A program made the translations under genes and the position numbers. Source: Clytia hemisphaerica (Eukaryota; Cnidaria; Hydrozoa; Leptothecata; Clytiidae). From it: a stretch of 64,000 bases of DNA. Numbering within the stretch: position 1 is the first letter of the stretch; every line of letters starts with the position of its first letter. The stretch is taken from assembly GCA_902728285.1 (NCBI GenBank), contig CACVBU010000083.1:496001-560000 (forward strand). Reading direction: 5' to 3'. The notes under the pieces were generated by a model that was given only the letters and a program-made list of their open reading frames with translations, ran no database searches and had not been told where the DNA came from. This document shows positions 23,118 through 33,104 of the stretch, in pieces.

Positions 23118-24421
23118 CTAGCCTGGGAATCCAAGCGTTAAACTTTGTTCACAGTCTAGTTTATGATATTTTTGCTGCTTGTTTAACGCTTGGCACAGGT
23201 AACTCGCCAGCAGGGACATTTTTCCCTGCAATGCAGGTTCAGCATGATTGGCCAGCTTTCGGCGTATCACTTAGCAGTGATACGCGCGCATAATTTATGG
23301 AAAAAGCTGACTCTGCAGAAAAAAGGAAAACAAATGAAAATGAAAAACATAGATTCATTTTGAAACAAAATGGCTGTTGGCTGGATGTCTAAATACATGT
23401 GGCTGATGTTTTGATGTGGTTTTTAGTAGTTTTGAAAGTCTTTAGAGCTTGTGAAAGAGTTTTTATGGTGAGCTGATTATGTGTGTTTGCCTGGGTTTCC
23501 AAAGTTCAGAAATTCTGTCAACAAGCAGTGTAGCTGGAACCTCAATATTCCAGGATTAGAAAAAGCTATACCTGTTATCTTTTTTCTTTAAAGAATCAAC
23601 AAGTCATCAACATCGATAAATTACACACATTCCCTCAGAAACTTTTAAAATTATCTGCCATTATGACTTTCTTGAAGCCGTTCCAAAATTAACCAATCGG
23701 GTTAGGTATCTGAACTCCTATGGGAGTTCTTTTCCGAGATTCGTAAAATAGCTAAGTCAGCAAAAAAAATTTTCCCGGAGGTTTGAGGAATAAACAGAAC
23801 TGTTATCATTCGTTTTTTATTTAACAGTATATTTAAATTTGCGCTCAAAAATACTTTAATAAATAAGTTAATAATATTCAAATATACTATTTGTATCTCT
23901 CAGAAAATAAACACTTACAGAACGACATAGTTTATCATTTAGACTACCCCCGTGTTTGAACCATTTAATAGTGGGCGCAAAATAGGGCGGAAACTAAGTA
24001 GCACCCTCAGTGCAAGATTGCCGCCTCATCTTTATTCGCCCGTACGAAAACGAGCTAGTCATTTTTTTCTTGCGCGCTCAAGGGGAAAAGGAAAGTGATC
24101 GATATTCTTTGAAGAAAAAACGTCAGAAACAAACCCAAAGACCAAAAGATGTATTTTGTTGTTGAGAATCGATCCTGTGAAGATGAAAAAATTTCTGCTA
24201 TGCGTTTTTTTCGGAACGCTGAAAAACTCTAATTTCAATCTTCCTTAAGGTAAAGAGGTTGCAAGATTTGGGCCAGCGAGGCAAAAATCGCTAAAAAACT
24301 GGTAAAAACGTAATCCTCAAAAATTGAAGTTCCAGCCTCACTGACAAGGGTTCACACACAGACTGTTGATAACATTCTGTATCAGACTAATCTACCTGCA
24401 CCAAGCTCTATAATTTTAGAA
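23118..24421. other. Repeat-derived intergenic sequence
   Basis: agcctgggaatccaagcg at 23123-23140 reappears inverted near 24930-24947, so 23118-24950 may be the body of another inverted-repeat element. The part 23150-23440 is related to 45710-45920 and 46810-46900, which flank the LINE at 45.9 kb. No gene seen. Confidence 0.4.
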
Positions 24422-24426
24422 CTTTG

Positions 24427-24886
24427 GCGATGGGAATTTGATGTTCTGTTTACCGTCGACCGCCCGCATGCTCTTGAGCCGCCGCTCAAAAAAGTTCATT
24501 ATTTCTTAAAAACTCATTATTTTCTTCTTTTCCTGTGCCAAGCTATCCAAAACACTCAAAGTGAATCAAAAATAACATCTTCGCTAACAAAATGTGCGCC
24601 TCGAGTAAAAAACATGGTTCCAATCACGTCCGCGAATGGGGCAGAAATTTTTTTAAGCAGTGGGCGGCATCAAGGGCGTTTTAGAAATTCGCGTTTTAGA
24701 CGCGTCTCGAACGCGTTTGAATTTTCGCGCATGTCATTTTGATTCCGAAAGAAATTTCACGGTGGAATTCAACTTCGTTGGAGATTGGAAGCACCAGGTA
24801 GGAATAATGAATAATGAATAATGAAATTTTGCCGCATCAAATATTTTTTGAAACGCGACGGTAAACAGAACATCAAATTCCCATCG
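24427..24886. mobile_element. MITE with 5-bp target duplication
   Basis: Terminal inverted repeats of about 30 bp begin GCGATGGGAATTTGATG at the left and end with the reverse complement. A perfect CTTTG duplication flanks it (24422-24426 and 24887-24891). A relative lies at 62341-62810. Non-coding. Confidence 0.75.
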
Positions 24887-24957
24887 CCTTTGTGAGGTGA
24901 GGTATTTTTTGTTTTTTCTAAGATTATGAGCTTGGATTCCCAGGCTAGTGCGCACCC

Positions 24958-26257
24958 TACCTATGATGGTTGATATTTTGGCCAGTCTGGAAAGGAAGGG
25001 AATGTTACGCCGGAGCTGCGCCAACTTAACTGGGAAAAGCAGAAGCAGCAGATCTCAAACCTCAAATCTACGCCGGATATATATATCCGGCGCACCAGCC
25101 GCAATTTCCAGATTGGTATTTTGGATGCTGCCATGTTCGCAATTTATAGTCATTTTGTCTCATTTTAAGTTTTCAAGTTTTAATTAATTGTCTTGGGAAC
25201 TTGAACTTGATTCAGGTAACTCTCATCCTTGTTGTTTCAAATACGCCCTGTAGATGACTCACTGATGTTGGTTTTTCAAGCGACAAAACCTCAAATATTA
25301 AAGCAAGGCCATTAAAAAAATGTTCATTTCGAGCCTTGCCAAGTCAAAATGTAAATAGAAAATAGAGGAAGAGGATGAAACAAAAAAAATACTTACATAA
25401 ATTTAGCAAAACAACGAAGTTCTAAAATCACATGTCAAAAGTAAAATTTGCATGCGGCCATTATATAATCCGGATTATGAAAAGCCTACTTCAAAAGATC
25501 AATATCGGACTTCTTTCCGAAAAATCGGAGTTTTTGAGTACTTTTGAAAGTTGTTAAAATTGATAATTTTTTTTCGCTATGTCCAGTCGGGACTGCTTGC
25601 ATTACAATTTAGATTCGGGTTAGCAGGTAACTGGGTAACCTGACCACTAAATAAGTCACACTCAGACCCGACTGAACACTTTTGGTGTAGGATCTGTGTG
25701 GGACAACTGCTGATTTTGCCTTATTCGTTCAGTCGTTGACGTTGCGGTGGTAGTGGTAAGGAACCCAGGAACTTTCTTCATTTTTCAATTCTTCTAAAAG
25801 GTCTAAAGGAGTTATTCTCTAATTTTCGATATAGTATAGCACTATAATTTTATATATTTAGTTTCCTTTGTTATTTCAATCCAGCAGAGCTAGAAACTTC
25901 GCATTGATTGGTCATTGGATGGAGTAGCTGTCAAGTTAAAGACTGCGGGCATGCCCCTTGAATGTTTTGATCGCAATGTAAAGTCTTTTTTTTCTCAGCG
26001 TCTGGAATGTTTTGATCGCAATGTACAGTATTCTTTTTCATTTTTTGAGTTTGATCGGTCGCAGACTGGACATCTGATTTAGCAACTCCAGAAGATAGAT
26101 TTTTCAAATTTTAATTTTTTTTTCAAAACCTATCCTATCTTTGTAGAGCTTTGAAAAAGAAAGAAAATGAGAGGTCATAGGCCTCCAGAGGATAAGTGGT
26201 TGTAAAGATATTCAAATTTTAGTGTCAAAAACTTGACTAAAAATGTCAAAAAAAAGG
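24958..26257. other. Intergenic, nothing recognised
   Basis: No coding exon with homology and no clear repeat boundary. A short direct repeat (gaatgttttgatcgcaatgt) occurs near 25960 and 26008. Confidence 0.35.
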
Positions 26258-26260
26258 TTA

Positions 26261-27340
26261 GGGGTCACTCACATATCGATTCTTCCCACGACTAACATCA
26301 AATTGACGCTAGTTTGAAAACCCCTCCACCCCCACCTCTTAACGTCAAAGTTCAAAAATTATCAAAAATCGATGAAACTCTAAATTTTCTGCTTCACTTT
26401 CATCGTTGTTTCGTCAGCCATCTTTATTTTCGCTACGGCTTGCTCAGGCAGTTTACATTTTAAAAATAATGGAGATGATTTCTAAACTTTTTTCGGAAAG
26501 TTGCCGGAGTTAATTATCTCCATAGTCATAATCAACAGAAAAGCTGCATTTAACAAAAAAAGACCGACCGTCGGCGAAATTCAAGGGCCGTGCGGACCGT
26601 CTGAACAAAAGAAAATTAGACATAAACATCGGGCCGTTTGTTTTGGTTAAAATTTCTGTAAAATGGCGAAGCGAACGAATAATTTAGGTATGTAAAAGGA
26701 GGAAAAGAAATATGGAAAGTAACATTTGTCACGGAATAAGGGGCGACGTCCATATTCAAAGTCGCCACGCGTAACGGGAAAAGACCGTTAGTGGGTAGGT
26801 ATATCGGAATGTTGAGAGTTAGCTGTGGCATTGATGACCAAAATGAAACTCCACTAAAAATTCCAAGGAAAAAATCAAAAATCGCTTATCGTAGCGCTCA
26901 CTTCTTCGCTTTTTCCTTTAGCATGCTATCCAAAATCCTTTCCCTGAGCAATTTAGGGGTGGTTTCAGAGTATAACATTCTTGCTTTGGGAGTTTTAAAA
27001 ACAAAGGCCGTTCAAAAATTGTGATGGAATTTGGCCGTTGTAAACCTCTGAAAATGGCGACCTTTGTAGCGGGCCGTTTGTTTTGATTTTAGCGGGAATG
27101 AAAGCTTCGGTAAAATTTTGGTCAAATCATGAAGACCGTTAAGGTGGTGGGTAGGTATGTTTGAAAACTAACGGTCTTTTCCCGTTACGTGTGGCAAGAT
27201 TGAATATGGACGTCGCCCCTAAAAGGTATTAAAAATCGATATTTCTGGTGAAATTTCTTAGCGTCAAAGACTCTAACCCACCCACCCCTTCGCGTCAATT
27301 TGACGTTAGTCGTGGGAAGAATCGATATGTGAGTGACCCC
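26261..27340. mobile_element. Harbinger-like MITE (outer) interrupted by another
   Basis: Ends GGGGTCACTCACATATCG and inverse, flanked by TTA on both sides (26258-26260 and 27341-27343). A 3-bp TTA duplication with GGG-type ends is characteristic of PIF/Harbinger. A second member at 61815-62334 also has TTA duplications and is about 520 bp. The extra length here is explained by the 480-bp insertion at 26740-27219. Confidence 0.75.
26740..27219. mobile_element. Harbinger-like MITE (inner)
   Basis: Terminal inverted repeats of about 45 bp start GGGGCGACGTCCATATTC. TAA duplications lie at 26737-26739 and 27220-27222. A sister copy is at 30391-31173. Non-coding; it is inserted inside the element at 26261-27340. 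Confidence 0.8.
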
Positions 27341-28849
27341 TTAGGAAAATAGCTTGGCAGTGTAGACTTAAAGCTCTAAAACAGCATCTAATAACATGAA
27401 AACCAGAATATGATTCTTCAATGGGAATCAAAACTATAAAGTGCACTTACAAACATCAATTTGTCAGATCTAACAAAATTAATAACCGCACTGTCATCAT
27501 TGACAATAAAACAAACGATTTTCTGTCAAGAGCCTTGTAAACATTCCAACAACTTCCATCGAAGTGATCTATCACAGCTCAGTCTACCATTTTTAGCGCA
27601 GTCCGAGGATTGAGCCGAGAACGCTCCGCGAACTCCTGCGCGGGTGAAAACTTCAATCTGTCAATCATTTTCTCAAGCAAAGAGTACGCGAAGCAATTCT
27701 AGCTTTACGATAGTGCCGCGGGACATCGATGGATAGTATTCAATCATCATTATCCCTTTATTTTCATTCCTAGAACTTTTGCAAAAAAAAGGAAAAATAG
27801 AAAAGTTGTATTTTTTACTGCTCTATTCACATACTGAATTTGAAAGATCTTCTATGTGGCGTTTTTTTGCAAACTTCAAAAAACTGATTTTTGTTCCGTC
27901 TTTGCGGGACTTTGGCTTAAGTGCTTGAGTGCAGCATAGGGTACAAAGTCCAAACATGCGTTTCCCGTAATTTTTGTATGAAGAGTTAGGTCTATACTGC
28001 TTGGAAAAATTCGAAAAATGTGTCAAAAAAGAAAAAAAAACATTTTTCCAGTCATGCTTCTTCAATTTTGCATATCTCTTTTTCTAGTGTAGCTAGAGAC
28101 CTGAAATTTGGAGGGAGAATTCTTTGATGGTGTTAGAATATTATTATATAAAAATATTTGTAAAATATTTAGTATATATTTATCAAAATAACGAAAGATA
28201 TATATTTTTTTGAAAAAAGAAGACATTGCATTGTTTTATTTTTGTTTTTGAAGAAAAGTAGCTTGGAAAAGGTTGAAATGAGTCAAAAAAGGTGGTAGGA
28301 CCCATGTTCAAGGGGCCTCTGGAAATGGAGGAACAAAAACTTATGAGTAAAGAATAAGTGTTTCTGAAAGGAGAAACCCTAAATGAAAAGAAAATCCATT
28401 TTGGCAGAAAATTTTTTTGGGACATTCCCATGCAAAAGAAGCAAAAAAGTGAAAAAAACTACATGAAAATGAAAGAACTAAAATTAGCGAATGTGATTTT
28501 TGAATTCCTCACCCTTTTTCTGATAAACATACAAAGTTTCAACCTTCAAATACATTTTCCTCTGTTTCCAGACACATTTGTTCATCGATAGTTGCAATTT
28601 TGTTTTCTTCCGTCGGCAAACAATTTTCAAAATTTTGCAAAACATTCGGCATTTTACCAATTTTCCGTCTATCCCGTGTCCACAGTGTTATATACCGCTG
28701 GAAAGCTAAGATCACGGGCTTTCCTTTAGTAAAAACCGGAATGCTTTAGCATACATAGAAAAAAGTTTGAAGGGTTCAAAGTTCACGGAAAAATGAAACA
28801 TTTGGTTTGACGTCAACGAAAGTTGCATGACTTCTGGAGTCGCTAATAA

Positions 28850-29379
28850 GGGGTCTTCGACAAAAAACTTTCGAATTTTTTATCGGCATTGGGCCGATAA
28901 GCTTCAGACCCCCTCCCCCCCTTGCTCTTATCAGCCAATCTTTGAAAGCACAATTTCCTCCAATCTTGTCCGCCATCGCCTCCCCCCACCCGTCATCGTT
29001 GAATTTTTGTCTATTTGTGCACCAACATTGAGCTTGTTCATACCCGCATTGATATTGTTAATCAAAACGAAAGTTAAAATGACGGGATGAAGTCGCAACA
29101 TTTTGAAGGAAAAGGCAGTGCGCTGGCCAATGAAAAAAGAGTTTTTTATCAAAGCTATTTCAAAACTGTACTTTTAAAGTTGCGAATTTGCGCGCAAAAG
29201 GTGAAAGCAAGTGAAATCATATGCTTTCAGTGGAGTTTGTGGACGAAAACAGAAAGAAAAGAAATTGGCTGAAAGGATTTTCGTCTCAATACTTGTTTTT
29301 TTTATCGGTATGTAGTTGGACCACCCCCTTATCGGCCCAATGCCGATAAAAAATTCGAAAGTTTTTTGTCGAAGATCCC
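28850..29379. mobile_element. Harbinger-like MITE
   Basis: Ends GGGGTCTTCGACAAAAAAC and an inverted partner (GGGATCTTCGAC...), with about 50 bp of arm similarity including ttatcggcattgggccgata. TAA duplications are at 28847-28849 and 29380-29382. Non-coding. Confidence 0.75.
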
Positions 29380-29382
29380 TAA

Positions 29383-30200
29383 CCCTGGCCCCCTGAAACC
29401 TCTAACCTGAACCTGCGTTTCTTACTAACCGTAATTAATATAGGGCGGTCGGAAGTCGGGTATTTTCCCGCGGTAAAAAAGATGCAGCATGGGAAAATGT
29501 ATAAAAATAAAATCAAAATTTAATATGTAAATGATAAAGTAACATATCTACATTTTTTCTTCTTAGTAGAAAAGAATTTATTTACCTTTGCATTGCAAAA
29601 AACCAGAAGTCTTTAACGTTCTTTATTCATTCGCAATCTTCAATTTTCAGAGCTAGGGTAGCCCTGATTGTTGTGAACAAGATCATGGCACCCGAATTTC
29701 AAAAAACCATGGTTACTTTTGCTAAGATTTTATATATATAAAAAAAGAAGACAGGTGTTGAAAAGCAAACACCACGCGTCTTAGATCATTTAACCAATCA
29801 GAGCTCTTCAGTATTTGAATTTCGACCAATGAAAGACTATTGTATTCATTACTGTACTGTAGTATACCCTTCCTTTAATTGTTTATTCAACAAATTTTAT
29901 AATAATTTCTACGTCAATTGAATTATGATTATTCTCTTATAGTACTATAAATATGTTCAAAGCAACGTTGAAACTACTAATTGTTTTTAGTTTATGTTTT
30001 TAGTTAACTGCTTGTATAATATGTTAATTTAATGACCTCAAAACATTCTGGTCTGCATTGTAGACAATTTTAACTTGAACCCTGAAACCTGAACCCTGGT
30101 CCTGAAACCTGAACCCTGGCCCTGTAACCTGAACCTACGTTTAGTACTAGTCGTATTAATTAGGCCGTGGCCAGCCCCCTCAAAACATTTTTTTCAAAAT
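29383..30200. repeat. Centre of long inverted repeat, small CCTGAA minisatellite
   Basis: Short variants of cctgaaacctgaaccctgg occur near 29383-29420 and 30072-30135. Both are followed by a related segment (acctgcgttt / acctacgttt, then a gtaattaatat-like or gtattaatta piece). No gene seen. Confidence 0.45.
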
Positions 30201-30390
30201 GCACGACCCTGTCAGACAGTCCACGCACCGACCGAACAGTCCACATGTTTGTCTGGTGCCAAAAAGTATCCCTCACTACACCAGAAACCTTTCGTCCAGC
30301 AGTATAGACTTAACTCTTCATACAAAAATTATGGGAAATGCATATTTGGACTTTGTACCTTATGCTGCACGCAAGCACTTTTAAGCTTAA

Positions 30391-31173
30391 GGGGCAGCGC
30401 CCATATTCAAAGTCGCCACGCGTAATGGGAAAAGATCGTTAGTGGGTAGGTATACCAGAATGTTGACAGTTAGTTGTGGCATTGATGACCAAAATGAAAT
30501 TTTGCTAAAAATTCCAAGGAAAAAAATAAAGACAGCATACTGTAGCGCTCACTTCTTTGCTTTTTCCTTTAGAATAGCACGCTAATTTTCCAGAATCCTT
30601 TCCCTAAGCAATTTAGGGATGGTTTCAGAGTATAACATTCTTGCCTCAGGAGTTTTAAAAAGAAAGGCTGTTTAAAAAGTGTGAAGGAATTTGGACGTGT
30701 TGTAAACCTCTGAAAATGATGACCTTTGTAGCGGGCCGTTTGATTTGATTTTAGAGGAAATGGAAGCTTCGGTAAAATTTTGGTCAAATCAGGAAGACCA
30801 TTAACGAGTTGGGTAGATATGTTTTGAAAGTAACAGTCTTTTCCCGTTACGTGTGGCAACTTTGAATATGGACCAGTGCTGCAAATAGGGAAATTTCAGT
30901 TGGCCGGTAATATTTCGAGTGTAACGAGCGGGGGGTCTGGCGGAACCATCTTAGAAAATTTGTAGTCTGTAATGACCTTTAGATAGGCTAAACACCTATT
31001 TTGATTTAAAAACTGCTCCTCTTTTAATTAGAAGCGCTATTAAGAAGCCTCTAATCTAAAATTTTAACCGGACAAAATGAAAAACTGAGCTTCAGAATGA
31101 CCGGTAGAAACTACAAAATGACCGGTATTTACCGGTCACTGGCCGTTATTTGCAGCACTGTGGACGTCGCCCC
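30391..31173. mobile_element. Harbinger-like MITE with a nested insertion
   Basis: Same family as 26740-27219: ends GGGGCAGCGCCCATATTC and GGACGTCGCCCC, TAA duplications at 30388-30390 and 31174-31176. Removing the element at 30874-31160 and its duplication leaves about 490 bp, close to the 480 bp of the sister copy. Confidence 0.8.
30874..31160. mobile_element. hAT-like MITE with 5-bp target duplication
   Basis: Terminal inverted repeats CAGTGCTGCAAATA with perfect TGGAC duplications (30869-30873 and 31161-31165). Subterminal ccggt/accgg repeats occur. Ends of CAG(T)G type fit hAT, and a 5-bp rather than 8-bp duplication would fit the hAT5 group. The superfamily assignment is inference. Confidence 0.7.
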
Positions 31174-31602
31174 TAAGTCCTGCAACAGCGGGACAAAAAT
31201 CAGTTTTTTGAAGTTTGCAAAAAAATGCCACATAAAAGGTCTTTCAAATTCAGAATGTGAATAGAGCAGTAAAAAATACAACTTTTCTATTTTTCCTTTT
31301 TTTTGCAAAAGTTCTAGGAATGAAAATAAGGGGACAATGAAAATTGAATACTATCCACTGATGATCCGCGGCACTATCGTTAAAGCTAGAATCTCTTTGC
31401 ATACTCTTCGCTTGAGAAAATGATTGACAGATTATAGTTTTTCATCCGCATGGGAGCTTGCGGGCATTCTGCGAGCTTTCTCGGCTCAATCCTCGGACAG
31501 GACTGAAAATGGTAGACTTGCTGTGACAGATCATTTTGATGGAAGTTGTTGGAACGTTTACAAGACTCTTGACAGAAAATCCTTTGTTTTATTGTCAATG
31601 AT

Positions 31603-32198
31603 CAGTTAGGGAAGCCATCCAGGATCCTGCCATTCTATCAGCCAGCAAAAACTAAATGACACTTGTAAACTTAAGTTTCTTACCATTTTCCTTCGAAAAC
31701 AATCGAAAACACTACTTATTCCCAAAGCCAAAGATCTTCCTTGATTAGGGCGCCCTTTTGGATCTATAGTTAACTTTTAGAATGGTGGACAGAGTTGCGG
31801 AATGGTAAAGGCGCCCGCTGCTTTGAGGGTGGTAACGCCAAAACGCCCAATATGATCAGCCAACAGAAGGCAAGTTTGTTGCCGCGCGAGTTACATCATG
31901 CGCTCCACCGTAGTGAAAGTGCGAACAACATTTCTCAATTACAAGAATATCTTATGTGCTTAATTTTATTTGACTTTGAGAGCTTCATTGAAGATGAAGA
32001 AGTAGAAAGATAAAAAATGTGCTGGTTAATTTTGTTTAAATCTAGGTGTGTTCTATCATTGTTGAAAGTTGGATCCAATCAAAGGCACAGTCTGCTTACA
32101 TTTATTATGTTTGCTAGATCATCTAGGCAAAAGACGGTTAAAAAGACGCAAACATAATTTTTTTACGCGTACAGGAACTCGCCAAATGTTCCTAACTG
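31603..32198. mobile_element. Insertion in right arm of long inverted repeat
   Basis: This block is absent from the left arm (compare 27.49-27.52 kb). Its ends, CAGTTAGGGA and TTCCTAACTG, form a 10-bp terminal inverted repeat with one mismatch. Target duplication is unclear. It holds a 72-codon frame (31795-32013) that I do not recognise. Confidence 0.5.
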
Positions 32199-32636
32199 AT
32201 TAAGACAGTGCTGTTATTAATTCTGTGAGATCTGACATATTGATGTTTGTAAGTGCACTTTATAGTTTTGATTCTCATTGAAGAATAAGGTTCTGGTTTT
32301 CATGTTATTAGATGCTGTTTTAGAGCTTTAGAGCTAGCCTGTCCGGTGTTAGTTAACCTTTCGAAATTCTGGACACCAGACAAAGTTTGTTTCAAAAATA
32401 ATGCACATCGGACGCACCAGAGTCCAGACTCAAGTACATTGTTGAGATTGTCCAGTGTTAAAAAGTATCCTCATCCAACACTGGACTTTGAGTGTCCGGT
32501 GTTCGCAAAATGAGGGTGCGCAAATACTGCGGGTTTTCAAGCTTGGCAACATTCAAATTGGTCTAACCATGGTCTAAATCTTTGATACACAGTTCTTGGC
32601 AGGATGCTAGTATGACATGTAACTGACAATGTTACT

Positions 32637-32780
32637 TTAGGAATTCAAACTTTCTTCGCGAGCAGAAGCTTAATTGCGAGGTCAAAAAATTCCGGAACCT
32701 ACAACACTTACTTTTGCAAATTTGACAAAAAAATTTTTTTGCGAGCATAAACTTTCGTGAATGAGGTGAATGCGTGAATT
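32637..32780. mobile_element. Degenerate copy of the CGCGAA-rich MITE
   Basis: Has tcgcgagcagaagctt and gcgagcataaactttcg, as in 14753-15180, but lacks a clean second end. Confidence 0.45.
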
Positions 32781-32782
32781 CA

Positions 32783-32914
32783 CGCAACCAAGAAGGCCCA
32801 TTCACACAACCAAGAAGGCCCATTCACACAACCAAGAAGGCCCATTCCCACCACCAAGAAGGCCCATTCACACAACCAAGAAGGCCCATTCATGCAACCA
32901 AGAAGGCCCATTCA
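32783..32914. repeat. 22-bp minisatellite, six units
   Basis: Six tandem units of the pattern cacaaccaagaaggcccatt plus ca, with single-base variants, lie about 190 bp before the ACSS3 start codon. Open frames across it only read the repeat. Confidence 0.9.
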
Positions 32915-33104
32915 CGCATAATACCGGGGCCTATTACTGGTGTATTATTTTCCTGAGGTTGCTCAACAGTTTTATCAGTAAAATATTTAATACTAAGTAA
33001 TTTGTTGACAAAAAGTGACACAATTTTTGGCAAGTGACAAAATGTTTTGACCAAAAATGATGTTATAAACTTTTTCTAAAGGGGCTCAATGAATAGAAAA
33101 TAAA

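Larger units (their letters stand above)
27369..32335. repeat. Long inverted repeat (probable old DNA transposon)
   Basis: The left arm, about 27369-28010, is matched by an inverted right arm, about 30285-32335. The two arms share, in order, gctctaaaacagcatctaat, gtgcacttacaaacatcaat, the tgacagaaaat segment, ttctagctttac and tatactgcttgg-type text. The right arm is interrupted by two later insertions, at 30391-31173 and 31603-32198. The centre holds a Harbinger-like MITE (28850-29379). No transposase frame is recognised, so it may be a long-TIR element or an inverted duplication. Confidence 0.75.

Noticed and set aside
32770..33000. Plus-strand frames rich in QEGPF/TKKAHS repeats
   Set aside because: They only read the 22-bp minisatellite in two frames.
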